From Orientallactaga sibirica (Eukaryota; Chordata; Mammalia; Rodentia; Dipodidae), in NCBI GenBank assembly GCA_036365145.1, contig JAEOAD010000024.1:12122501-12186500 (forward strand): DNA of 64,000 nucleotides. Reading direction: 5' to 3'. The notes under the pieces are model-generated. The model saw only the letters and a program-made list of their open reading frames with translations, was not told the DNA's origin and did not search any database. This document shows, piece by piece, positions 21,930 through 32,775 of the stretch (positions are counted from its first letter, which is position 1; each line of letters begins with the position of its first letter). The position numbers and the translations under genes were made by a program.

Positions 21930-22730
21930 AAACATCATTAATTTAGAGAGAATGTGATGGGTATAGGGTCTCCTTTGCCCACAAACTAGTGGGTGTTTCT
22001 CCTTGGATATCACAATATTGGTCTCCATAGGATTTTGATTCAGTTCCCAGTTCAAGCTATGCATTCTTTTCCAAAGAGCAGATCTCTTAGCCAATCAGAA
22101 AGCCATTGGTTATCAACCCAGGCTGAGTGCCACCATTGCACAGGAGTGTATGTCTTGTCAGGCTGGTTGCTTTCCTATAGTAGTGTCCCCTTCTTGGCAC
22201 AACATTGTTGACACCTTTCCCCCCAGCAACTCATGTAGCGCTTTCCAGCCCTATATGGGCTAACCATATTGGAAATGGCTTCCTTCCAGTTTCCAGGCAG
22301 ATCTCTAAACCACAGAGGAATGGGTGAGATAAGTAAGAGTGTTGCTTCCATGACAAGCCTGACAACCTGCACCAGGGTGATGACAAACACTGAGGACACT
22401 CAAAACGGACCAAAGCATAAATTCAGATGCTGCTGAAAGCACAACACTAAAGTAGACTTAAAACACACCCACCAAGAGTCACAGAATTTGTAGAAGGGGA
22501 GGGGGAGATTCTAAGAGCCACAGGGTGGGAGGAAATATCAAAAGGCATAGCCCTCCCACCTTACAATGACTGACTTCTATTTTAACAACTCATAACCCAC
22601 AACCCCATGGTGAATACCAGCAATCCCACTGAGAAGTCATCAATGGAATGGGGGAAGGGGGGAGGGAAATGATAGTGCCATCACATGATGTATCCATACA
22701 GAGTTTCTACTTAATAAAAAAAATTCTTTG
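21930..22730. mobile_element. Old L1 tail with 5' inversion (twin priming)
   Basis: 21930-22320 is L1 3' UTR on the minus strand: AATTTAGAGAGAATGTGATG, GTTATCAACCCAGGCTGAG and AGCGCTTTCCAGCC match the plus-strand reading of copy A at 2920-3240. From about 22325 the orientation flips: AGAGTGTTGCTTCC, GATTCTAAGAGCCACAGGG and TTCTACTTAATAAAAAAAA run toward a plus-strand A-tail. A diverged ~13-bp TSD is plausible (TGATACTATGTAA at 21913 and TGCTATTATGTTA near 22737; 10 of 13 identical). Confidence 0.72.
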
Positions 22731-23639
22731 CTATTATGTTAGAGTAATATTCTAAAAGCAAGCTATATTTTTATCATTTTCTATTGAAGCTGTAATTATT
22801 TTGCCATCTTGATAATCTTTTCAAAGCCTCTCCGATGATTAACTTAACAATGGAAAAGCTTATTCTCTGTTTAGCCACCACATGTTCAGATTAACTTTTG
22901 TTATACATATTTGCCATATATAGCAACAATTACTATTCATTGATTATTCTACAAAAATATTCCATGTCTATGATTCTCTAAATATTTACCTTTTACTTCA
23001 GTGATTATATCAGATATTAAATTCCAACAATATAACTAGCTCAACTTTTTCTTTCAGTTGTTTTCCTTATTCCCCATATGTCTGCTTAATTCATAAAAGC
23101 AAAAATGGTTGCAAATGAAGCACAGACTCTGTTCATGTTAATCTGATTAAAGAATAATTCACTTCATTGCAGAACTACTTTGAAGAGACAGGGCCTTCTT
23201 GGAATACATTGCTTGAGTAAGTTGGCAGAGAAATGCAGCTTCTAGGAAAATTCCAGGGTATTCTAGAGCAATGACTGGTGTCCAATATCAGGAATGGCCC
23301 TGTAGATTATGTGAAGAAATAAAAACATACAAAAGACTTTCTAATGAAGTCATGTTTCAATGTAACTTGAATCTTTTTTGGTAACTTTCAAGTTTGCTTT
23401 TCTAACTCAGGAGGCATTCTTGTGAATGTTCTAATAAATTTCAAAGCCTTATTTCCTGCCTAAACTAGTAAATCCTTGTTTTACTCTTTCCAGTTAAGAA
23501 TTTAGGCCACTAAATGGATCAATATCTTAAGTTTTTTGATGATAATAACAGTATTTCTAAGTTCACTTTCTTCTCCAAGGCTCTCATCTGTCAGTTATCT
23601 CTCTCATTAGTATCTGTTTTAATTTATTTCAATTTATTT
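22731..23639. other. Unassigned sequence
   Basis: AT-rich, no repeats or coding signals recognised. Confidence 0.5.
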
Positions 23640-23850
23640 CATTTTTTGTGTATGTGTACTGGTGTGTGTGTGTGTGTGTGTGTGTGTGGCGTGCGTGTGT
23701 GCATATGGATATGCCACAGTTTATTGCCACTGCAAACAGTTGCTTGCACCACTTTTCACATCTAGCTTACATGGGCAGCTTGGAAATTGGACCTGGGCTG
23801 GCAGGCTTTGCGCACAAGTTATTGTAACCAAGAAGCCATCTTCCCATTTC
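23640..23850 (-). mobile_element. B2-like SINE with (TG)n
   Basis: (TG)n at about 23662-23700 replaces the tail/CA part. Next come TTGCCACTGCAAACAG, CTAGCTTACATGGGCAGC, a B-box region TTGGACCTGGGC, and the head end GCCATCTTCCC. Confidence 0.78.
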
Positions 23851-25530
23851 CAATGATCAGTACCCTTAATCTATTTTTACATTTATTCTGCAAATTTCAA
23901 GCTGTGAACCAATGCAAACATCTGACTTCTCCTTTCCTCTACTTGAGTAAGTGAGCATGGCTGAAAAGTCCATTCAACTGCTCGTAATTGTATGTATTCT
24001 TTTTTAAAGGCAGCGGAAAATACCAAAGTTACATTCTTGAGTGAGCAAACAGTTCACTACAGATAGAGGTAGATAATCAATATCTAATGGGTTAGCTTTG
24101 TAGACGTCATTTCTGACTCTTCCCAGGGGACCAAAGACCGGAATTTACAGTCTCAGAATTCCAGATCATTGGGTTCCAAATGTGCATGATGTTTCACCAA
24201 TTAAATACATTTACTCAAACTTTAAGTTAGGTGAGAGAGTTTGGGGAAATGACCAGTGTAGGTTATAGCAGAAGGAAGAAACAATGAACTTGTAACATGT
24301 TGGAGGTCAGCATGGAATCCAGTCTTTTATCCTATCTAAAAATGTACTTACACTTAAACTAGAATGAAGTGATTTCTGTCAATTACAACTCAACTTTAAC
24401 CAGTATTAATTAAATGGTTATATTTACATGGAATTCAAAGTATGTTCCCAAGTGTGTGCTAGGCATATCCTGACACTTCCTAAGGGCAAGAGAGAAACAT
24501 CAAATCCTGTGGGAGGATTTTCTCTTATTCATCAATTTCAAGTATAGAAAGTCCACTTTTCGTGACTTATTTATTATTTGGTATGGATTTATTTATTTAT
24601 TTGTTTTTCCTAACTCATATGAGATTAATTTTTAAACAAATATTTCTACATAAAAAGCAACAACAGTACAAAAATCACTGATATTTTGGGCTAAGTATAA
24701 TGAAAGAGAGTCAGAAAGGGAGAGAGAGAAGGGGGAGGGAGGGAGATTTCAACATTCTGGAAAACTGAGAAAATGTGAGAGATCACTAAGCACACCAGAA
24801 ATAACAGGCCACCATGAAAGTAGACACTTGTGCAACAAGATGCAGTGTCATGAAAACTGACAACAGGTACCTGAGAAAGTAGACACCATGGGGTGAGTTA
24901 ACACAAGACAGCAAGTTATAAATGAATGAAATGTCTTTCCTTACCTAAAGGAAAGACCTTGGAAAATTCAATTAGAAACACTCAGGAAATAAGGAAAATG
25001 GGGCCAGATACATACCAGAATGAGACATGACACAAAAACAAAGACACAAAAGGAAATTGTATACACCGAGTTGCAAGATTACAGTATCTTTTGTACAGTC
25101 GTTAGAAAGCTTAGATTTAGAAGCTCAATGAATCATGCTGGCAAGACACTAAACACTCCACTCAGGAAACTAGCCAAGTCTCTCTGAAAAGATTGATAGG
25201 TCATGAAGAATTCCAGTTAAATAATCAGCCTCTTCCTACTAAGGTAAAATCCCAGTATTCAAGTTGCATGCATGATCTGATAGTTGTCTGCCTAGTGCAA
25301 TACTCTTGAATTCATGTTCTTGTCTAAAGGTTTTTAGACATTTGAAAAGATGCTAATATTGTAGGTGGATACTGAATCAAAGAATTAAGAAGAGTAAAAT
25401 GGAATAAGAAACAAACTGGTGTATTCAATTATAATATTTGAGAACAATAAAAGGTTTTCGAGTATAAACAAGGAGACAATGCTAAGAAATTAAAAAAAAG
25501 ATAAAACATATGTCATGGATCCTTTATTCT
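23851..25530. other. Unassigned sequence, ~1.7 kb
   Basis: AT-rich. It includes a GAGA-rich purine run at about 24715-24745. No recognised family or coding signal. It ends at the left TSD of the inverted L1. Confidence 0.5.
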
Positions 25531-26934
25531 GAGGAACTCTTTTTTAAATATATTTTTATTAGTTATGGATATAGTATATATACAGCCATGACGGTACCAT
25601 CACTGGCCTTCTCCCCATCCTCCCCCCATGGGTAATGTGGGTCTTGCCTTATGTGGGCAGCCATCAGTAATGTGGGAGAGGCAATGACTCTGTGTAAAAT
25701 GACCCAACTCATGGCTCTAACAATCTTTCCGGCCCCTCTTCCATGAGTTTCCCTGAGCCAAGTGAGTTCATTTTAGGTCTATTTCAGTGATGAGGTTTTG
25801 TGAGTCTCTGTTTCTCTGGATATCTGATTTGATAGGGGTTGAGAGTTCTTTGTGTCTATCTCCTTTGCCCTTGTACTGGTACCAGGTTCAACAATAAAGC
25901 AGCACTCTTGCTCATTTCCCCTATAACTCAATGGCTTCATCTGGTGCCCTGATGTGGTGAGATGGGCTGATTTTCTCCTCAGGATATGCATCCATTTGAA
26001 AGAGAGAAGCAGATTCTCCAATGGACAGTGAGGTCAGTGCAAGATACATGGATAACCATTATTATTTTAGAGAGAATTTAACAGGTGTAGGCCCCCTTGT
26101 ATCCCACTATTGGTGGGAGCTTGATATTGGAGAGCAGGCTTGTTTTGGATATGGTTCTGACTTGTTTCCCATTTCCAGGTATGGGTTCCATTTGACTGAG
26201 CGGATCTGTTAGCCAAATCTAGAGCAGTTGATAACCCACCAAGGCTATGTGCCACTATTGCACGTGTGTGTGACCATCATGTCAGGTTGTTTGCTGCTGA
26301 GTATCTTAGACCAGGAGAGGCTTAGACAGATGTTGGTCATTTTCCCCCAGTCACTAATTTAGCGCCTTCTGGCACTAGACAAGGTAACTGTCTGGGGACT
26401 GACTCTCTTTCAGATTCCATGCAGGTCTCTCCTTGTTCTGTCTGAAAAGCATATGGTGTCTTTAGCAGTAGGGTCTTACCAATAACCTTTGGTGAGTCAT
26501 CAAGTACTGTGAAAGAAATCTGTCTTCTTTCAGCAAACCTTGTAGGTCTCACTGATCAACAGCTCCTTGTGGATGTTAACCACATGCTGTTAACCACATG
26601 CCAAGGGAAAAGAAGGAAGAAAAAATACAGGTCATATGAACGAGAAAGAGAGAAGAGGGAGTAATATAGAGAGAAACAGGAGAAGACTGAAGTTAGGCTT
26701 CATCCTACCCTTTCCTGGCCCCCATAATTCAGATGTTCTCTCTATGCACCTGATGCAGGTTTGACCTTTTAGTGTGTCTTTCAGGATACAGGATTTTATG
26801 GTACCATTTCCATTTGGGTCCAGTTTTTTGTCTCTCTCAACCCACCCACCCTTTCCCTGCCCTCCCACCCAACCATCCCTATTGTCCAGTTCTCAAAATG
26901 TTTAGTAGGTGTGTCAGCATCTCAAAAAAAAAAA

Positions 26935-27722
26935 ATACAAATTAGGAACCACAGATGAGTGAGACCATGCAACACTTATCTTTCTGTGATAGGGTGAGTT
27001 TGCTAAGAATGTTCTGTTCCAAGTTTGACCAATTTTCTTCAAATTGCTTTGTGTCATTTTTCCTTACTGCTGTGTAGAATTCCATTGTGTAGATATACCA
27101 CATTTTAGTTATCCATTCATCTAATGATGGACATCTGGGTTGATTACACAGCTATAAACATGGTTGAGCAAATATCTCTGAATTGAGGCTTGAAGCTTTT
27201 AGGGTAAATGCTAAGTAAAGGGATAACTGGGTCTGTTGGTACCTCTATAGTCATCCCTTTTAGGAGTCTCCATATTATTTCTTTCCATAGTGGTTGTACC
27301 AGCTTACATTCCCACCAACAGTGAATGAGGGTTCCTATTTCTCCACATCCTTGCCAGCATTTGTTGTCATTAGATTTTTTAAATTTTTGCTGTCCTTACT
27401 GGGGTAAGGTGGAATCTCATAGATGTTTTAATTTGCATTTCTCTGATGATTAGGGATGTTGAACATTTTCTTAAGTGTGTGTTTGCCATTTTTATTTCTT
27501 CCACTGAGAACTCCCTGTGCAGTTCTCTGCCCCATTTTGAGAGTTTGGGGTTGTTTGATTTTTTATTGTTTAGGTTTTTGAGTTCTTTGTAGATTTTAGA
27601 AATTAGCCATTTTGTGTGGTGTGTATCTGACAAAAGTTTTCTCCCATTCCGTGGGTAATCTATTGGCTCTGATTGTTGTATGTTGGTCAGTGAAAAAGCT
27701 TTTCAGCTTCATGAGATCCCAA
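26935..27722 (-). pseudogene. L1 copy B ORF2 C-terminal part
   Basis: The minus strand encodes the ORF2 C-terminal region in shifted frames (for example LPTEWEK-like and [13 protein letters not shown] words at 27379-27722), ending near the same stop position as copy A. Truncated at its N-terminal side by the inversion junction. Confidence 0.85.
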
Positions 27723-28449
27723 TCTTTATGTAGCAAACACAGGAGGTGCACCACAACTCATAAAACAAAATCTACTGGACAACAAAGCAGAAATAACCAC
27801 CAATACCATCATAGTTGGGGACTTCAATACTCCACTATCAGCAACAGACAGATCATCCAAACAGAAAATTAACAGGGAAGTAAGAGAGATCAACAACACC
27901 ATAGATCTATTGGTCCTAACAGACATATATAGAACATTCTACCCAAAAATCAGATCACACATTCTTCTCAGCTGCCCGTGGAACCTTCTCTAAAATAGAT
28001 CACATACTGTGTCATAAAGCCTGCCTCTGTATATTTAGGAGGATCAACATAATTTCCTGCCTGATATCAGATCACAATGATGTATTGCTAGAAATTAACA
28101 ACAAAGGTTGTGAAGGAACTCAACCATCTCCTGGAAACTGAACAACACACCCCTAAACAATAAATGGGTAGTGGAAGAAATAAAAAGTAAAATTGCAAAA
28201 TTTCTGGAAATGAATGACAATAAGATCACATCATGCCAAAACTTATAGGACACAATGAAGGTGCTCCTCAGGGGAAAATTCATAGCACTAAATGCCTTCA
28301 TAACAAAGACAGAGAGATCCCAAATCAACAACCTAATCATCCACCTAAAGGCATTGGAAAAACAAGATGGAAAGATGGAAAGAAATAAATAAGATCAGAG
28401 CATAAATTAATGAATTGCAAACTAAGAAGACAATTAAGAAAACTGATCA
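27723..28449 (+). pseudogene. L1 copy B ORF2 endonuclease part, inverted
   Basis: The plus strand encodes [17 protein letters not shown], then VGDFNTP with the canonical endonuclease Asp-Phe-Asn, DIYRTFYP, and SDHND with the catalytic Asp-His retained. It then runs into the start of the linker region. Frameshifts (for example around 27950-28030) break the frame. This is the segment upstream of, and inverted relative to, 26935-27722. Confidence 0.85.
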
Positions 28450-28460
28450 GAGGAACTCTT

Positions 28461-28847
28461 AATAATTATGGAATATATTAATAATACATTGAAAAAATAA
28501 TAAAAGGAGTTTTAAAGCAAAATTTGTGTGTTTCCCAGAAGCAACTTTAAAATGTTAAAATAATACAAAATAGGAATAAAAGTGTAAAGAAAAAAATATA
28601 TATTGATATCTAATACCACGTCAAAATGCATACCAGAAAAGCTAAGCACTTGTTAAGGGAATATTCACACAAACACACACACAAACACACACACACACAC
28701 ACACAAATGCAGAATTTCTTAAAGCATAAAATTTCTATGTTTGAAAGGATGTACTGAATAATTAAAAAAATAATAATGAAATCCTTATGAAGTTATAGTA
28801 CAGAGAAATATTTGAGCAAAAACAGAAAGAATCAAAAAGTTTCTATA
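28461..28847. other. AT-rich spacer with (CA)n
   Basis: Holds an interrupted (CA)n tract at about 28669-28704. Nothing else recognised. Confidence 0.6.
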
Positions 28848-29061
28848 GGACTGGACAAATAGCTCAGGAGTTAAGGCACTTGCCTGCAAAGTCGAACAGC
28901 CTGAGTTCAATTCCTCAGTACCCATGTAAAGCCAGATGCACAAAGTAGAACATGCATCTGGAGTACATTTGCAGTAGCAGGAGGCCCTAGCATGCCCATT
29001 CTCTCTTTCTCTGTCATTCTCTCTTTCTCCTTGCAAATAAATAAATAAATTATTTTTAAAC
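28848..29061 (+). mobile_element. B2-like SINE
   Basis: GGACTGGACAAATAGCTCAG head, TTCAATTCC B box, CATGCATCTGGAGTACATTT body and AAATAAATAAATAAATTA tail. TTTCTAT flanks it on both sides (28840 and 29063), consistent with a short TSD. Confidence 0.92.
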
Positions 29062-29205
29062 ATTTCTATGATCTAAAAAACATAGGTTGGGAGGGACAAA
29101 AAAATGTCAGTGATAACTCTCACTAGTCAAGTTGGCACAACACACACTATAAATGAAAATGTAATTTTGTAATGCCTAGACTTTCCCTCCAAAATTATGA
29201 GGGGG

Positions 29206-29348
29206 ATGGAGAGATGGCTTTGTGGTTAAGTACTTGCCTGCAAACCTAAGGGCCCAGGTTCAATTTCCCAGTACTGACATAAACTAGATGCCAAAGGTGG
29301 CACATCCATCTGAAGTTCATTTACAGTGGCTAGAGGCCCTTGCACACC

Positions 29349-29383
<35 letters not shown>

Positions 29384-29402
29384 ATAAATAAATTAAATTT
29401 AA
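29206..29402 (+). mobile_element. B2-like SINE
   Basis: GGGATGGAGAGATGGCTTTG head, GGTTCAATTTCCC B box, (CT)n run and AATAAATAAATTAAATTT tail. It is flanked by AATTATGAGG and AATATGAGG, part of the shared target site described with the next B1. Confidence 0.93.
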
Positions 29403-29414
29403 AAATATGAGGAT

Positions 29415-29562
29415 TGCCTGGTGTGCTAGTGCACACCTTTAATCTCAGCACTCAGGAGTCAGAGGTAGGAGTATCACTGTGAGTTCAAGGTCACCTTGAG
29501 ACTACATAGTGAATTTCAGGTCTGGACTACAGTGAAACCCTACCTCAAAAAACAAAGCAAAC
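29415..29562 (+). mobile_element. B1 SINE
   Basis: GCCTGGTGTGCTAGTGCACA start, TTTAATCTCAGCACTCAGG, GTTCAAGGTCACCTTGAGAC, and an A-rich end with CAAAGCAAACAAAAAA. TATGAGGAT precedes it (29405) and follows it (29571). Confidence 0.93.
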
Positions 29563-29587
29563 AAAAAATTTATGAGGATCAAAATAT

Positions 29588-29695
29588 TCACAAAGCTGGG
29601 TTTGATGGTATATGTCAGCTGTCTCAGCACTAGGAAGGCTTAGATAGGAAAATTATGAAGTTATAGGTCATCCCATGCTAAATGGGGGTATCACA
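29588..29695 (+). mobile_element. Diverged B1-like fragment
   Basis: GCTGGGTTTGATGGTATATG and TCTCAGCACTAGGAAGGCTT follow B1 order, with a degraded 3' half. Confidence 0.6.
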
Positions 29696-30404
29696 AAAAT
29701 CAGGTAATCACTTAATTTAGAATGTAAGATTCCAAGATTTATTTTCACATCAGGCAATTTATCAAAATAAGATCTCCATGTTCTGATGTACCTTGTTAGA
29801 CTCCTACAAGACATGTTTCTCGAAAATGAGAAGTAAATACAGCAAAGAAACAGTAATCAAGAGAGAAAAGAAGGGATTTACTAGCAAAACACTCATTGAA
29901 ATGAGCCTGTTGGCTCCTACGGAAAAGAGCAATCACAAGAACAAGTCATGTACAGCCTTATAGACACTCAAAGAAAGCAGGACAGCCTATACAAATTCCA
30001 TGTAAGTATAACTTTTAATATATATGGGTAAAATAGTAACAGATCCCAGAATTCTATTGAATTGGTAGGTGTAAGTTTATTCATTGCATTTATTTTGACA
30101 TTCTTTATAAATAGTACTATGTAATAAAAATCACTGAATATTGATATACCTAGAATGTATAACTATGTAATGTAGATATTGAGAGGGAAAGTTTGTTTTC
30201 TGGGCCTGAAAGTGGATCATAATTAGATGAAGAAATTGTAAAACATAAGTTTACTGTTTCAAAAATATGGAGCATAATATACATAAGACATGTTAAAAGG
30301 GATTTCTTCAGAGACCTGATTGTGTAGAAATCCAAGTGCCAGATTTATGTTTTGTCCTGAGTGCCTGAGTTTGTATTTGATAATAAACATAATTTTACTG
30401 TGAT
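29696..30404. other. Unassigned sequence
   Basis: AT-rich, no supported feature. Confidence 0.5.
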
Positions 30405-30418
30405 AAAAACTGAATACA

Positions 30419-30622
30419 GGGGGCTGGAGATATGGTTTAGCAGTTCAGCACTTGCCTGTGAAGCCTAAGGACCCTGGTTCAAGGCTCAATTTCCCCAGTA
30501 CCCACATAAGCCAGACGCACAAGATGGTGCATGCATCTGGAGTTCCTTTGCAGTGGCTAGAGGCCCTGGTATGCCCATTCTCTCTCTCTCTCTCCCTCTG
30601 CCTTTTTCTCTGTCTGTTGCTC

Positions 30623-30658
<36 letters not shown>

Positions 30659-30671
30659 AAAAACATTTTTT
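30419..30671 (+). mobile_element. B2-like SINE with perfect 12-bp TSD
   Basis: GGGGGCTGGAGATATGGTTT head, AAGCCAGACGCACAAGATGG body, and an (AAAT)n tail of about ten units. AAAAACTGAATA occurs at 30405-30416 and 30672-30683. A short duplication, GGTTCAAGGCTCAATTTCC, interrupts the B-box region. Confidence 0.95.
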
Positions 30672-30686
30672 AAAAACTGAATATAT

Positions 30687-30890
30687 GGCTGTAGAGATGG
30701 CTTAGTGGTTAAGGCACTTCCCTGTAAGCCTAAGGACCAGGTTTGATTCTCCAGGATCCAAATAACCCAGATGTATAAGGTGGCTCATGCATCTGGAGTT
30801 CATTTGTAGTGGATGGAAGCCCTAGCACACCCATTCTCTCTCTTTCTCTCCCCCTCTCTCTAATAAATAAATTAAAAAATAAATAAATAT
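30687..30890 (+). mobile_element. B2-like SINE
   Basis: GGCTGTAGAGATGGCTTAGT head, TTTGATTCTCCAGG B box, CATGCATCTGGAGTTCATTT body and AATAAATAAATTAAAAAAT tail. It sits just after the right TSD of the preceding copy. Confidence 0.93.
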
Positions 30891-31331
30891 AGATAACCCA
30901 AATGTACTTAGACAATCAAGGATGACAACCACACCATCACCTAGCTCTTATTAGTCCCATTTTGCTGAGGGAAACCATGTTAGGTCAAAATCATGATTGA
31001 CTAAGCATTTGGAAAAGGCAAGATTTATACTCAGGTCTTCCACAGTCTGGTCCTTTGTGCTGTCTATGTCATTACAAAGGCTTCCAAAATTGTGCTTATT
31101 CTTTGCTCATTTATATTTTTCAACATTAGGTACTAAGCTGACAGCACACATGCTTGGTGTTTCTTCAGGAATGTTTCCTTAAATGACACCTGCCTGAGCT
31201 CTGCCCCGCAGTGTCCTGGAAGATAACAGAGGTGAGGAGATTTGAAGGCACTGCAAAGAAGGGCTTTGTGTAATTTATGAGAGCAAAGTGGGAGTGGAGG
31301 AGGGAAGGAATAATTTACTTATACTGCTTTT
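30891..31331. other. Unassigned sequence
   Basis: No recognised repeat. It ends at the left TSD of the solo LTR. Confidence 0.5.
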
Positions 31332-31337
31332 AATTCT

Positions 31338-31894
31338 TGTTGGGCCCTAAGAGGCCTAGTGGAAATTTCTGAGCCTGACTATAGTTTAGAGACCTGTCCT
31401 TGGACTACTTCCGCTTAAGAGGCCCAGGTGTGAGGCCTAGTGGAACTTCCTAAGCCTGACTAAAGTTTAGGGACCTGTCCTGGGCCTACTTCTGCTTAAG
31501 AGGCCCAGGTGTGAGGCCTAGTGGAACTTCCTAAGCCTGACTAAAGTTTAGAGACCTGTCCTTGGCCTACTTCCGCTTAAGAGTGACTCAGCAAGGCCTA
31601 AGTTGAAACTGCCTCCGCCCAGCTACTGCTGACGTGGTGAAATAATATTGGCCCTTACACCTTTCTCTCATCCTTTTTCCCACCCTCTTTCTCAAAATAT
31701 ATATATACCCTCTCATTACAATAAGAGGAGTTCCTGCCTCGACATGACTCCCGGCTCAGTGTGTTTTTTTCTCTCAGGTGTTTTAGGGGGGAGGGTCTCA
31801 GCCGCCGACACCCGTCTTCCCACTCAGCCTCAAGAGGAGCCGATGGCCGGGCTCTCTCTCTTCCGCTCTACCTGCCGGCGGAGGGAAACCGGCA
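31338..31894 (+). mobile_element. Intact solo LTR, class II (ERVK-like), 6-bp TSD
   Basis: 557 bp beginning TGTTGGGCCC and ending AAACCGGCA (TG...CA). AATTCT stands immediately before (31332-31337) and after (31895-31900). A 6-bp TSD is typical of class II (betaretrovirus-like) ERVs. The order fits a plus-strand LTR: U3 with repeats, a TATA box (ATATATATA at about 31699), then an R/U5 region that is GC-rich with CGACATGACTCCCGGCTCAG and GCCGCCGACACCCG. No clear AATAAA is present; CAATAAGAG near 31730 is the nearest. No internal viral sequence adjoins it, so it is a recombined solo LTR. CpG retention suggests a young insertion. Confidence 0.85.
31351..31584 (+). promoter_or_regulatory. Triplicated 81-bp U3 enhancer-like repeat
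   Basis: Three head-to-tail units start with GAGGCCTAGTGGAA at 31351, 31432 and 31513. The spacing is exactly 81 bp, and the last unit is about 72 bp. Each carries GAGACCTGTCCTTGG- and TACTTCCGCTTAAGAG-type words; CTTCCG is an ETS-like core. U3 direct repeats commonly act as enhancers in retroviral LTRs; function here is inferred. Confidence 0.8.
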
Positions 31895-31900
31895 AATTCT

Positions 31901-32419
31901 TAGTAATCCTTAACTATTAACATGTCTAAATGAATTTTTGGCAAATGTTCTTAATACTGATGTAAATGTTTACACAATATTTGTGCTGGTTCTAAAATAG
32001 AGAAAGTATTCTTGTGTGCATCTCATTTTAATAAAAGCTGGAAGTAATAGATTAATTTATCCTCTACCACTTACAAAAATTCTTGCTAAAAAGACAGCTA
32101 GAGACTAAATTGTTTAAAGTCCAAAAGATACAAATTAAAATAGCAAAGTGTAATCAAAGAGAATCGCTTAAAATTATTTTAGTATTAGGTACATCCTTCT
32201 TCTCAAGTAAAGGCTTCTGTAACTTAGGCAACTACTTTTATAGCAAACAAAAAAAAAATGCATATATACTTCTTTCCAACTCATAGTTCTTATTCAAGAG
32301 AAATTATCCTCAGAACATGTGCACCTATGTCTGTGTCCGTGAGCAGTCAAAACTGACAAGAAATGGAAATAGTATGGGAAATGCATATCTCAGTGTGATT
32401 GTTTCTTAAAACACATGAA
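31901..32419. other. AT-rich, nothing recognised
   Basis: No supported feature. Confidence 0.5.
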
Positions 32420-32515
32420 ATGTGCCAGCGGAACGGGGGCAGGGAGGAGGGAAAAGATGCTACCAAACAAATGATGTATCCATAAAAAGTATGCAAATAT
32501 TCCTACAACAAGATG
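32420..32515 (+). mobile_element. Short L1 3' tail fragment
   Basis: GGGGGCAGGGAGGAGGG then ACAAATGATGTATCCATAAA parallels GGGGGAAGGGGGGAGGG then ACATGATGTATCCATACA at 22655-22700, i.e. the extreme 3' UTR of an old L1. Confidence 0.6.
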
Positions 32516-32730
32516 AATGGGCCTTTTTTTTTTTTCAGTTATTTTATTTTACTTTTCTTATTAAGAACATACTTCGTATGGATATGTTTTTCTTGCAAAA
32601 GTTTTCAATTGCTCTGGCTTTTGTTTGGGTTTTGTATTGTTACTTAATCTTTCTAAGCCAGAAAAATTTCATATTTCCCAGAGTTGTGTAATTCTCTTTG
32701 GAACCCGCCTCAATCTGCAAGTTCAAAGAG

Positions 32731-32734
32731 CTAT

Positions 32735-32773
<39 letters not shown>

Positions 32774-32775
32774 TG
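32731..32775. repeat. (TATT)n microsatellite
   Basis: About eleven tandem TTTA units. Confidence 0.95.

Larger units (their letters stand above)
25531..28460. mobile_element. Twin-primed L1 with inverted 5' part (copy B), with TSD
   Basis: 25542-27722 is L1 on the minus strand: 3' end with the AATAAAAATATATTTAAAAA-type tail, the same 1.4 kb 3' UTR as copy A, then the ORF2 C-terminus. At about 27722 the sequence switches to plus-strand ORF2 endonuclease sequence up to 28449. The 11-mer GAGGAACTCTT stands immediately before (25531-25541) and after (28450-28460) the block. An inversion inside a single TSD is the hallmark of twin-primed reverse transcription. Roughly 2 kb of ORF2 between the two parts is missing. 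Confidence 0.93.

Noticed and set aside
31648..31920. 90-codon frame overlapping the solo LTR as a viral protein
   Set aside because: It crosses the TATA region, R/U5 and the LTR end into flanking DNA, so it is a chance frame.
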